A stretch of 47,278 bases of DNA, taken from NCBI GenBank assembly GCA_964646605.1, contig CAZYEX010000014.1, positions 1-47,278 on the forward strand. Direction: 5' to 3'. The notes under the pieces are model-generated. The model was not told where the DNA came from. It was given only the letters and a program-made list of their open reading frames with translations, and did not search any database. The translations under genes were made by a program, and so were the position numbers. The stretch comes from SBAX01 sp964646605 (lineage in GTDB: Bacteria > Planctomycetota > Phycisphaerae > UBA1845). Positions 1-5,990 of this stretch are shown here, piece by piece. Numbering within the stretch: position 1 is the stretch's first letter; each line of letters begins with the position of its first letter.

Positions 1-31
1 TGAGCTCGGCGACGATGTCTTTGGCGGTCAT
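1..31 (-). CDS. 5' end of an unidentified gene, cut by window edge
   Basis: Only the first ten codons are inside the window, reading MTAKDIVAEL on the minus strand from an ATG at 31-29. A purine-rich GAGGGAG lies 7 nt upstream of the ATG, a good ribosome binding site, so the start is credible. Ten residues are too few to assign a family. The gene is in the same orientation as the cassette-like genes to its right and follows the perfect palindrome at 65-122. Confidence 0.5.
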   Translation of the reverse strand, partial: MTAKDIVAEL

Positions 32-64
32 TTACTTTCTCCCTCAAGTTGCATGTAACGCGCA

Positions 65-122
65 ATCGGCTCTTCGTTTAGCGTTCGCAGGGCGCCATGC
101 GAACGCTAAACGAAGAGCCGAT
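65..122. repeat. Near-perfect 58-bp palindrome
   Basis: The arms 65-89 and 98-122 are perfect 25-bp reverse complements. The 8-nt centre contains the palindrome GGCGCC, so only the pair 90/97 fails to match. It lies between the gene start at 31 and the attC-like site at 192-317. As RNA it would form a very stable hairpin without a T-tract. It could be a processed hairpin, a protein binding site or the footprint of a mobile element. I saw no second copy in the window. Confidence 0.85.
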
Positions 123-191
123 ATTACCACTCACGCCAGTACCTCGCGTCTCATCGCTCCGTCTCTCCGCTGACCGGCGGACTCTGGATCG

Positions 192-317
192 GCCGAACGC
201 CCCGCCCTTCTGCGGCAGGGCCGCGGGCGGGGGGAGTCGCCGCCGCCCACCTAGATCTTACCCGGGCCAAGCCTGCGGAGCGAGCGCGGCCCTGCCAGCA
301 GCAAGGGCTGGTTAGGC
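192..317 (-). other. attC-like recombination site 1 (after merB)
   Basis: On the plus strand the segment starts with GCCGAAC (192-198) and ends with GTTAGGC (311-317), a pair resembling the RYYYAAC / GTTRRRY core boxes of integron attC sites. The inner flanks pair well: GGCAGGGCCGCG (213-224) is complementary to CGCGGCCCTGCC (283-294). On the minus strand it begins 14 nt after the merB stop. The length, 126 bp, is in the usual attC range. A transcription terminator is the main alternative. Confidence 0.5.
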
Positions 318-331
318 CACACTGATTGAGC

Positions 332-1006
332 TCAAAGATGCCAGAATGAGTCTGTAAAGCCTAAGCTCTGCAACAGCGCTTGGGTCTCGTCAATCGTCCG
401 TCGGCGCCATCCGACGATTCTACGATCGGTGAACCAGGCGCGGGCGAGGGCCCAACCCTCTGGAAGCGACATTGAAGCGCCTCGCTCGAGTCGCCACTGC
501 TGCGTCCATCGGTCGATGTGCTCTTCCGACCGGAAGAGGAGCATGGTCTTTCACGTGAAGACGATGTCTTCCCACCAACGTGCCGCAGGAATGGCAAAAT
601 GGATTACGCCGACCCCGGTTGCGGGTCCATCCTTCTCGACGTCGAGCTCCATGCGCTCCCCGCAACACCCGCAGGCGGTTCGGATGACCGCAGTTTCCCC
701 TAACATCGCAGGAATACCGAGCGCATCCCAGATGCAGTTGGCGAACGCGCTGTACCTTGACGTTCGGACAAGAAAGGCGGTCGGCACGGCCGAGAAGGGC
801 GCGGCCATAAGAATCTCTCCACTCTGCCGTTGGAGGACCAAGACGTGTGCATCGGACAGACGCTGGAGGCTGGTCCGCACCTCAGCCTCTAACAGGCGGG
901 TAGTCGTACAGAGATCTATTACGGTCGGCGGTGAGCCGAGGGCCAACGCCGCATCGTAGACGTGCTGGCGGATCAGTGTGTCCTGATTCGCCGGAGAAGA
1001 CCCCAT
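332..1006 (-). CDS. merB: Organomercurial lyase (MerB) family protein, probable selenoprotein with Sec152
   Basis: MerB protonolyses the carbon-mercury bond of organomercurials in the cytoplasm, using a Cys-Asp-Cys set (C96, D99, C159 in the plasmid R831b enzyme). The reading frame starts at ATG 1006, with GGAG nine nt upstream, and gives 224 residues, close to the family length of about 212. The N-terminal helical part is followed by the family motif PFSAVPT. Residues C91 (NCIWD), D94 and C112 (TACGCC) match C96, D99 and C117 with a constant offset of five. The position matching C159 is residue 152, encoded by TGA (553-551), in VFT-U-KTMLLFRSEEH. The frame continues past the TGA with convincing MerB sequence (RSEEHIDRW, LARAWFTDRR, LGFTDSFW) to a TGA at 334-332. 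A SECIS-like hairpin follows the internal TGA. I infer selenocysteine insertion. The alternative is a Cys-to-stop mutation in a pseudogene. Confidence 0.8.
521..553 (-). promoter_or_regulatory. Bacterial SECIS-like hairpin following the in-frame TGA of merB
   Basis: On the minus strand the TGA (553-551) is followed by a hairpin with a perfect 7-bp stem, CUCUUCC (538-532) with GGAAGAG (527-521), closing the four-base loop GGUC (531-528). Nineteen nucleotides separate the UGA from the loop. Known bacterial SECIS elements have a short stem, an apical loop with G in its first two bases, and about 16-37 nt between UGA and loop. The E. coli fdhF loop is also GGUC. AUG/CAU below the stem can add three pairs across an internal loop. 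Confidence 0.72.
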
Positions 1007-1023
1007 TGCAAAACTCCAGTGCG

Positions 1024-1133
1024 GCCCAACGCTCACGTTCACCCGGCGGCGGCGAACGACCTTTATTCCAAGAACCGACGCTGCCCGCCGCTGCGGTGCA
1101 ACGTGTTGTTCGGCGCGGCCCGGACTGTTAGGG
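1024..1133 (-). other. attC-like recombination site 2 (between VOC gene and merB)
   Basis: Plus-strand boxes are GCCCAAC (1024-1030) and GTTAGGG (1127-1133). The inner segments GCGGCGAACGAC and GTTGTTCGGCGC pair almost fully. The VOC gene's TAA stop (1130-1128) lies inside the outer box, an arrangement typical of integron cassettes. The merB start codon lies only 17 nt beyond the other box, which reads GTTGGGC in the direction of the genes. A cassette boundary explains this tight packing better than a simple terminator. Confidence 0.5.
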
Positions 1134-1535
1134 AGCCGTTGACTCCCCAAACGCCAACCGATAGCCGCTATCATCCTCGACGACGAACTCCCGCGTGCCG
1201 TAGTTCCGGGATACGGGCCCCTCCAAGACCCTGGCACCGCGCGCTCGGAGGTCGTGAGCCAAGGCGTCCAGGTCCTCGACCCAGATGTAGGCATCCAGCC
1301 CATCACCGCGCGACGTGCGGTTCGGGACAATGTACCCCGTGTCGCGCTTCCCAAGATGAATCTCGACACCGTCTCGACTGATGATGGCGAAGACGGGCGG
1401 ATCACCGAAGTGGTCCACGATGGTGAAGCCGAGAGCGTCACGGTAATGCTCGGCAGCACGAACAACGTCCGCCACGACAAACTGTGGAGCGATGCCTTTC
1501 AGCCGTGACGATGCAGTTCCGGAAGTGGTCGTCAT
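1128..1535 (-). CDS. VOC superfamily (glyoxalase/bleomycin-resistance-like) protein
   Basis: This 135-residue protein has the beta-alpha-beta-beta-beta layout of the vicinal oxygen chelate fold. Its first half is APQFVVADVVRAAEHYRDALGF with DGVEIHLGKR, and its second half is DAYIWVEDLDALAHDLRARGA with YGTREFVVEDDSGYRLAF. Such proteins bind a metal or sequester a small ligand and are often resistance determinants; the substrate here cannot be told. The start at 1535 is fixed by AGGAGGTG six nt upstream. Attc-like sites flank it on both sides, and it precedes merB in the same direction, so it probably is one cassette of a small array. Confidence 0.85.
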   Translation of the reverse strand: MTTTSGTASSRLKGIAPQFVVADVVRAAEHYRDALGFTIVDHFGDPPVFAIISRDGVEIHLGKRDTGYIVPNRTSRGDGLDAYIWVEDLDALAHDLRARGARVLEGPVSRNYGTREFVVEDDSGYRLAFGESTAP

Positions 1536-1566
1536 TGTTCACCTCCTCAAGAGCATGGCTTCCTCA

Positions 1567-1685
1567 GCCGAACCATCATTGGATTGACCCGCCTAAGATG
1601 CGGAGTTTCGTTTTCTTGCCCTGATGACACGCCGGGTGGCCCATCCATCCCGGCACGCAGGATGGGTGGGGTCACGATGTTAGGC
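1567..1685 (-). other. attC-like recombination site 3 (upstream of VOC gene)
   Basis: Plus-strand boxes are GCCGAAC (1567-1573) and GTTAGGC (1679-1685), identical to the box pair of the site at 192-317. The inner parts pair loosely: the CATC...TGACCC segment near one end matches GGGTCACGATG near the other. The central part holds a hairpin made of GCCCATCCATCCC and GGATGGGTGGG. The intervening sequences of the three sites differ, as is usual for attC sites. Confidence 0.42.
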
Positions 1686-1784
1686 TGCACGCGTCGGCAC
1701 GGTCACAAGCATTGCCTCTCGGATTAGCCCGCTACGCCCCAATCGTGGCAGTGGCCGTCTCGCTCCACGGGCCAAAGCCGATGC

Positions 1785-1870
1785 GGGATGTGGGTTGTGG
1801 GATGTAAACCGGCGAGCACGCATCCGAATCTTCTCCTATCCGACTATCCCACTTCCAACATCCGAACTCG
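1785..1870. repeat. Two degenerate heptanucleotide repeat tracts
   Basis: At 1785-1805 three heptads read gggatgt, gggttgt, gggatgt. At 1836-1870 five heptads read ctatccg, actatcc, cacttcc, aacatcc, gaactcg. Both keep exact 7-bp phase while the sequence drifts. No credible gene overlaps this stretch (1686-1881). Similar heptads recur at 4521, 17801, 17865 and 36462. Confidence 0.6.
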
Positions 1871-1881
1871 CCATGCACCAG

Positions 1882-2070
1882 TCATCGCGCCGCCTCGCGC
1901 CTCGAGGGCTGATGCGCCTCGTAGCGTGCGATCTCCTCCTTGCGCTGGTTGATCAGCCGCTTGAGCGATTCCATCGAAGCCTCACGCAATTCCTAGTCGC
2001 CGCCAGTCTCGTTCCGTAGTTCGTCGTAGCTCTCCTCAAGCAGATGAAGTTTGGATCGAGTGTTGTTCAC
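1882..2070 (-). pseudogene. Broken small partner gene of the nucleotidyltransferase (in-frame TAG)
   Basis: A GTG at 2070 overlaps the stop of the upstream nucleotidyltransferase gene as GTGA. The frame encodes a charged, probably helical protein (LHLLEESYDELRNETGGD), meets TAG at 1995-1993 after 25 codons, and continues in the same frame for 36 plausible codons (SLKRLINQRKEEIARYEAHQ) to TGA at 1884-1882. Without the TAG it would be about 62 residues. I see no recoding signal near the TAG, so a nonsense mutation is likely. The translational coupling suggests that it was the functional partner of the nucleotidyltransferase. Confidence 0.5.
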
Positions 2071-2492
2071 TTCACGTTCGCCTTGAAGCCCCACGTCATC
2101 ACCTCCACCATTCCCTTGGGCACTCCATGGCGATCGGATGCGAAGACCTTGTTGACCATCTTGTCAAAGTCCTTCTGAAACACGAGTGCCACATCCAGAA
2201 ACGGCAGACCGTCGCGCAGTTGTTTGAAAGCCTTTCGATCCTTGCGCCCGCCCCGCCGAAACAGAAGCACACAATCCACGTCGTTCGGCTCGATTGTATC
2301 AGTGACGAAGCTCCCGTTCAAGACGATGCGCTGCACGCCCGCACGCACGGCCAAGTCGACCAGCCAGCGCACCGACTCCATCTGCCCGCGCCGAAGCTCC
2401 GATTCACGGCCAAAACGCGCCTCCATCTCGGCGAGCGCCGCGCCGTCTAGGCCCGGCGGAAGGCAGCCGGAATCGTCGAAGGGTGGAATCAC
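2067..2492 (-). CDS. Nucleotidyltransferase-like protein
   Basis: The 141-residue protein carries the polymerase-beta-type nucleotidyltransferase signature: a GSF loop in IVLNGSFVTDTIEPNDVDCV, with DVD about ten residues later for metal binding, and a further LDVALVF strand where a third acidic residue could sit. It resembles stand-alone nucleotidyltransferases (DUF6932-like) that often pair with a small helical protein, as in toxin-antitoxin-like modules. The start is a GTG at 2492 with only a weak ribosome site; an internal start is possible. The overlapping downstream partner is interrupted by TAG, so the module may be partly inactive. Confidence 0.65.
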   Translation of the reverse strand: MIPPFDDSGCLPPGLDGAALAEMEARFGRESELRRGQMESVRWLVDLAVRAGVQRIVLNGSFVTDTIEPNDVDCVLLFRRGGRKDRKAFKQLRDGLPFLDVALVFQKDFDKMVNKVFASDRHGVPKGMVEVMTWGFKANVK

Positions 2493-2848
2493 TCAGTTTT
2501 CTGGCTCTCCGCCGCGCGGGATGAAGTCGTTGGCCATCGATGCACCATCCCATCCAACGGAACCGGACCAGCCGTCTTCCCTGACGCCCTACGGTGGCGG
2601 CTGCGGCGGATCGAAAACGCCGGAAACCGCCGCCAGCCAGCCGGGACTCGGCCCTGATGGTACGGGGAACTGTACGAAAAGGCCGGGGGGCATGTCCAGC
2701 CCCGCCGGGGAGCGGCACGGGCGTTCCGGGGGGTTTCCCGGACCCATCGGAGCCGTCCCCGGACGGGTCGGGGGCCTCTCCCGTTGGGCCGGAGCGGGCG
2801 GAGGGCGGGTTGGGGGCATCAACGGGCGATTCGCGTGTCACCGCGCCC

Positions 2849-3005
2849 GCCCTTGACAAATGACGGACCCTTGACATTTCGTGTCAAGGGCGGACGCCTC
2901 GCGTCCCGGAGCGGCGAACCCTTGACAAAACACGCACGCTTTGCGTGCTCTTGCGGCTTCGCCGCGTGTTTTGTCAAGGGCGAAGCCGCGTCATTTGTCA
3001 AGGGC
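2849..3005. repeat. Clover-like nested inverted repeats built on CCCTTGACA
   Basis: An outer 17-bp perfect inverted repeat (2849-2865 with 2989-3005, core CCCTTGACAAATGACG) encloses two further hairpins. Hairpin A has arms 2868-2876 and 2882-2890 around TTTCG. Hairpin B has 17-bp arms 2919-2935 and 2964-2980 and two small hairpins inside. All arms share the sequence CCCTTGACA. The stop codon of the DUF6958 gene (2991) lies inside the right outer arm. The preceding stretch, 2493-2848, is GC-rich and holds no gene that I can support. Confidence 0.85.
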
Positions 3006-3281
3006 CCGGCGTACGCGCTGCGGTGTCACGCCGGAAATGCGCTCGATCTGACCGTTTGCTTCCAAATCAAGCTGTACCACCTTGGTGTACCAGGAGACCG
3101 ATCCCGGCTTTGGGAAAAGCTCTTTGGGCACCCGGCCGTTGACCGACGCGACAAGCTCCTTGAAGCTCACGCCTTCCTTGTTCCGCGGTACGGATGCCAA
3201 TATGGCCTTGCGGATCGGCTCGTACTTTTCGGCGGTCACGGCAAAGCCGCGACTCCCCTTGTTCACGTTCTCCGTCTTCAT
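2991..3281 (-). CDS. DUF6958 family protein
   Basis: This 96-residue protein reads EKYEPIRKAILASVPR, then GVSFKELVASVNGRVP, then FPKPGSVSWYTKVVQLDLEANGQIER, a pattern I associate with the DUF6958 family. The layout suggests a small winged-helix-like fold; no activity is known. I chose ATG 3281 because GGAGAG precedes it by about six nt. A longer frame to 3347 exists but starts with unrelated-looking residues. It is third in an operon after the ArsR regulator and the SRPBCC gene, so it is probably controlled by the same operator. The last codons come from the palindromic repeat. Confidence 0.7.
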   Translation of the reverse strand: MKTENVNKGSRGFAVTAEKYEPIRKAILASVPRNKEGVSFKELVASVNGRVPKELFPKPGSVSWYTKVVQLDLEANGQIERISGVTPQRVRRALDK

Positions 3282-3356
3282 CGTTTTCTCTCCGTGGTCC
3301 GTCGTTGCGCCGTCCGTCGCCTGCGCGCCTCGGTGGTCGCACATCAAGGTCGGCGT

Positions 3357-3788
3357 CTATCCTTCCGATCCCAACCGTTCGATGACGCGGACGATCTTTT
3401 CTTCGAGCATTTTTTTCCACCCCGGGATGAGCATGGCCCGCAATGCCTGGCCCCAGGGCTCTTGCAGGTTGGTATGTTCGAGACGCAGCCGCGTGCCCCC
3501 CTCGATCGGTTCGAGCGTCCATCGGACAATGGTGGGCGCGTGCCAGGCCGCGTCTCCGAGCCATGTGTAGGCGAGTCGCAGCGGCGCAACAACTTCGAGG
3601 ACTTCGCACTCGACGAACCCGCGCCAGCCGGGCATGGGCTTGGAGCGAAATTGAAACTTGTGACCCACGCGGGCTTCAAAGTCGTTGGGCAACAGCCAAT
3701 CGGCCAGGGCAGCGCTGTCGGTCAACGTCCGCCAGATGCGCTCGGGAGGATGTGGATAGGTTTGTTCCAGGGTGATGTCGTAGCTCAT
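3357..3788 (-). CDS. SRPBCC / AHSA1-like domain protein
   Basis: A 143-residue START-like (SRPBCC) protein of the AHSA1 type, with the opening ITLEQTYPHPPERIWRTLTD, the central GHKFQFRSKPMPGWRGFVECEV, and the closing RLRLEHTNL and GWKKMLEEKIV. The fold makes a deep hydrophobic cavity; physiological ligands of the bacterial members are mostly unknown. Its ATG overlaps the stop of the upstream arsR-type gene (ATGA at 3785-3788), so the two are translationally coupled. ArsR-AHSA1 operons are common in bacteria, and the regulator usually controls the pair. Confidence 0.9.
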   Translation of the reverse strand: MSYDITLEQTYPHPPERIWRTLTDSAALADWLLPNDFEARVGHKFQFRSKPMPGWRGFVECEVLEVVAPLRLAYTWLGDAAWHAPTIVRWTLEPIEGGTRLRLEHTNLQEPWGQALRAMLIPGWKKMLEEKIVRVIERLGSEG

Positions 3789-4108
3789 TGATCTTTCTCC
3801 AAGAAATCGCCGAGGGCGCGGAGCTTCCGCTTCCAGAATCGTTCATACTGCCCGACCCAGTCCGCGACCGGTTTCAAGTGGTCCGGAGAGGTTCGATAGA
3901 TACGCTCGCGACCCGCACGGCGGTGGGCAACCAGCCCGGCCCGGCGAAGGACGCGCAAGTGCTGGGACATCGCCGGCTGCGTCATTCGAAAACGCCCGAC
4001 GAGGTCGTTGACGTTCCGTTCCCCTTCTGACAAGAGGTCGAGCACCGCCCGACGCGTCGGATCGGAAATCGCCCGAAAGGCATCGTTGCTTGCGGTTTTC
4101 GACCTCAT
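3785..4108 (-). CDS. ArsR-family winged-helix transcriptional regulator
   Basis: The 107-residue protein is a typical ArsR/SmtB winged helix: FRAISDPTRRAVLDLLSEGERNVNDLV, the recognition region MTQPAMSQHLRVLRRAGLV, and the wing AHRRAGRERIYR. It lacks the ELCVC metal site, as do the members that are paired with AHSA1 proteins, so a non-metal signal is likely. It starts an operon with the SRPBCC and DUF6958 genes. A 7-bp inverted repeat just upstream of its ATG overlaps the probable -10 element, which points to autorepression. Confidence 0.92.
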   Translation of the reverse strand: MRSKTASNDAFRAISDPTRRAVLDLLSEGERNVNDLVGRFRMTQPAMSQHLRVLRRAGLVAHRRAGRERIYRTSPDHLKPVADWVGQYERFWKRKLRALGDFLEKDQ

Positions 4109-4120
4109 TCCCGGGATAAT

Positions 4121-4140
4121 ACATAAGTGAATGCTTATGT
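4121..4140 (-). promoter_or_regulatory. Operator and -10 region of the arsR operon
   Basis: ACATAAG (4121-4127) and CTTATGT (4134-4140) form a perfect inverted repeat with a 6-bp spacer, starting 13 bp upstream of the arsR start codon. Read on the minus strand the region gives ACTTATGTATTATCC, in which TATTAT could be a -10 box next to the operator. The AT-rich spacing is typical of ArsR-family operators. Confidence 0.7.
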
Positions 4141-4520
4141 GTCAAGCCTATTCTTCGCCCAGAGCCGAATTTTTTTCCTCGAGCCCCGTTTCGCCTCCGA
4201 GCCGACGAAACCCGCCCTCCTATCCTGCCCCGTCCCCCTCGCTGCTACCTACCTCGGTACAATGCATCCCGTTGACCAAGTCCAGCCGGCAGGTCGCGTC
4301 ATCGACCCAACCACCCGCCCTCACCCCAACCTTCCCCTTCTACTTTCTTTTCTCCGCCCTCTACTTTCTGGGCGATCGCTCAACGATCGCCCCTCCGCCG
4401 ATCACCCCCCAAGTTATACCAGTGAGGTCTCCGTTCCTGGCTCTCCGCCCATCGCGGACAGAGGGAAGCGGACTGCGGAGCGCGAAATGTGGACAGCCGA
4501 GTTGCGATCCCGGGTCGCTC

Positions 4521-4562
4521 GTAACTCGTAACTGGTCATTGGTAATTCGTCGTTGGTAATTG
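4521..4562. repeat. Heptanucleotide repeat tract (six heptads)
   Basis: Six successive heptads read gtaactc, gtaactg, gtcattg, gtaattc, gtcgttg, gtaattg, in perfect 7-bp phase with consensus GTAAYTG. The surrounding stretch 4141-4880 contains no supportable gene: open frames there have low-complexity, pyrimidine-rich sequence without domain likeness. Confidence 0.75.
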
Positions 4563-4751
4563 GCCTCGGTGCCTCAAAAAGAGAAAATTGATTTCACCAA
4601 AACGAACCCAAAAACCACGCTGGCCGGGTCAAAAACGCGGTTCTTCCCGCCGAAAATGGCTTCGTTTCGGCTCTTTTTCGCCCGTTTTCGCGAAATCGAA
4701 CCCATCGGCACCCGTGCGCCCGGCCCGCCCCTCAGGACCCTCCGGCGACGG

Positions 4752-4781
4752 TTGGCAATCCCGGCCGTTCTTGGCTACAGT
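4752..4781 (+). promoter_or_regulatory. Candidate promoter for hpd-hmgA
   Basis: TTGGCA (4752-4757) and TACAGT (4776-4781) are separated by 18 bp, a fair match to the sigma-70 consensus, about 100 bp before the chosen hpd start. This rests on pattern matching alone. Confidence 0.3.
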
Positions 4782-4880
4782 ACGACGCGAATTCGGGCGT
4801 TGCGTCACCCGCGAGGACGGCGCCTCGGCGGGGCCGAACGGGGCGCGCGTCGGTCGGTGAAAAGAGGAGCAACCAAGCCC

Positions 4881-5972
4881 GTGGCCGAAGATTTTCTGCC
4901 CATCCAAGGTTACGACCACGTCGAGTTCTACGTGGGCAATGCCAAGCAAGCGGCACACTTTTTCGATAAGACCTTCGGGTTCAAGCCCGCGGCCAAGACC
5001 GGTCTGGAGACCGGCGTCCGCGATCGGGCCTGCTACTTGATGGAACAGGGGAACATCCGCTTTGTGTTCACCAGCGCCTACGGCCCGGACCACGAGATTG
5101 CCCGTCATTGCGCTTTACACGGTGACGGCGTCAAGTCCATCGGCCTGAGCGTCCCGGACGTGGAGCGGGCCCTCGCAGAGACCAAAAAGCGCGGGGCCAC
5201 CGTCCTGCAACCGGCCACCCGAGTCGACGACGAACGCGGGACGTTCGTGACCGGGACGATCAAGTACGCCGGCGACACGGTTTTCCGATTTGTGGATCGT
5301 AAGAATTACCGCAGCGCGTTCGCTCCGGGATTTCAGCCGATCCAAGCCCAAGGATCGCACCCGGTGGGCCTGGCGGCGATCGACCACATCGTCACCAACG
5401 TCCATCTGGGCGAGATGAACTACTGGGTGCGGTGGTTCGAGGAGGTCATGGGGTTTCGCAATCTTCTCTCCTTTACCGACAAGGACATCAGCACGGAATA
5501 CAGCGCCCTGATGAGCAAGGTGATGGAGAACGGCACGGGCAAGTGCAAGTTCCCCATCAACGAGCCCGCGGAAGGAAAGAAGAAAAGTCAGATCGACGAG
5601 TACCTGGAATACTATCAAGGCCCGGGCGTTCAACACATCGCCATGAACACCGCCAACATCTACGAGACGGTGACGGAGCTGCGGAACCGGGACATCGATT
5701 TCCTCCGCGTACCCGACACCTACTACGAATACATGCGCCAGCGCGTCGGCGATGTCGGCGAGGATTGGAAGAGGCTGCAGGAGTTGGGCATCCTCCTCGA
5801 CAAGGACGACGACGGGTACCTGTTGCAGATCTTCACCCAGCCGGTGCAGGACCGGCCGACCCTGTTCTTCGAGGTCATCGAGCGCCACGGCAGCCGCGGT
5901 TTCGGCCTCGGCAATTTCAAGGCCCTCTTCGTCAGCATCGAGCGAGAACAGGCGTTGAGGGGGAACCTATAA
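4881..5972 (+). CDS. hpd: 4-hydroxyphenylpyruvate dioxygenase
   Basis: HPPD converts 4-hydroxyphenylpyruvate into homogentisate with loss of CO2, the second step of tyrosine breakdown. The protein has two VOC modules; the C-terminal one carries the Fe(II) ligands, seen here as H169 (AIDHIVTNV), H252 (GVQHIAMNT) and E331 (LFFEVIER). The C-terminal HGSRGFGLGNFKALF helix is also typical. I chose GTG 4881, with GAGGAG 11 nt upstream, which gives 363 residues, the usual length. The open frame extends back to 4560, but the extra 107 residues are unlike the family. hmgA follows after 18 nt, so the two are presumably co-transcribed. No fumarylacetoacetase gene follows in the window. Confidence 0.93.
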   Translation: MAEDFLPIQGYDHVEFYVGNAKQAAHFFDKTFGFKPAAKTGLETGVRDRACYLMEQGNIRFVFTSAYGPDHEIARHCALHGDGVKSIGLSVPDVERALAETKKRGATVLQPATRVDDERGTFVTGTIKYAGDTVFRFVDRKNYRSAFAPGFQPIQAQGSHPVGLAAIDHIVTNVHLGEMNYWVRWFEEVMGFRNLLSFTDKDISTEYSALMSKVMENGTGKCKFPINEPAEGKKKSQIDEYLEYYQGPGVQHIAMNTANIYETVTELRNRDIDFLRVPDTYYEYMRQRVGDVGEDWKRLQELGILLDKDDDGYLLQIFTQPVQDRPTLFFEVIERHGSRGFGLGNFKALFVSIEREQALRGNL

Positions 5973-5990
5973 GCCGGCTGGACCAGAACT

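Noticed and set aside
551..553. merB break as a frameshift or sequencing error
   Set aside because: Both halves are in the same frame, so no indel is needed. Only a base error TGC/TGT to TGA would explain it, and the hairpin after it would then be a coincidence. It is not fully excluded.
1993..1995. TAG as a pyrrolysine codon
   Set aside because: There is no supporting structure or known pyrrolysine family, and the organism type makes it improbable. A nonsense mutation is simpler.
2849..3005. CRISPR-like repeats
   Set aside because: The repeats alternate in orientation and have no equal-length spacers; they are nested inverted repeats.
4127..4559. Two overlapping plus-strand frames before hpd
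   Set aside because: Pyrimidine-rich low-complexity translations, no ribosome site, and overlap with the arsR operator and the heptad tract.
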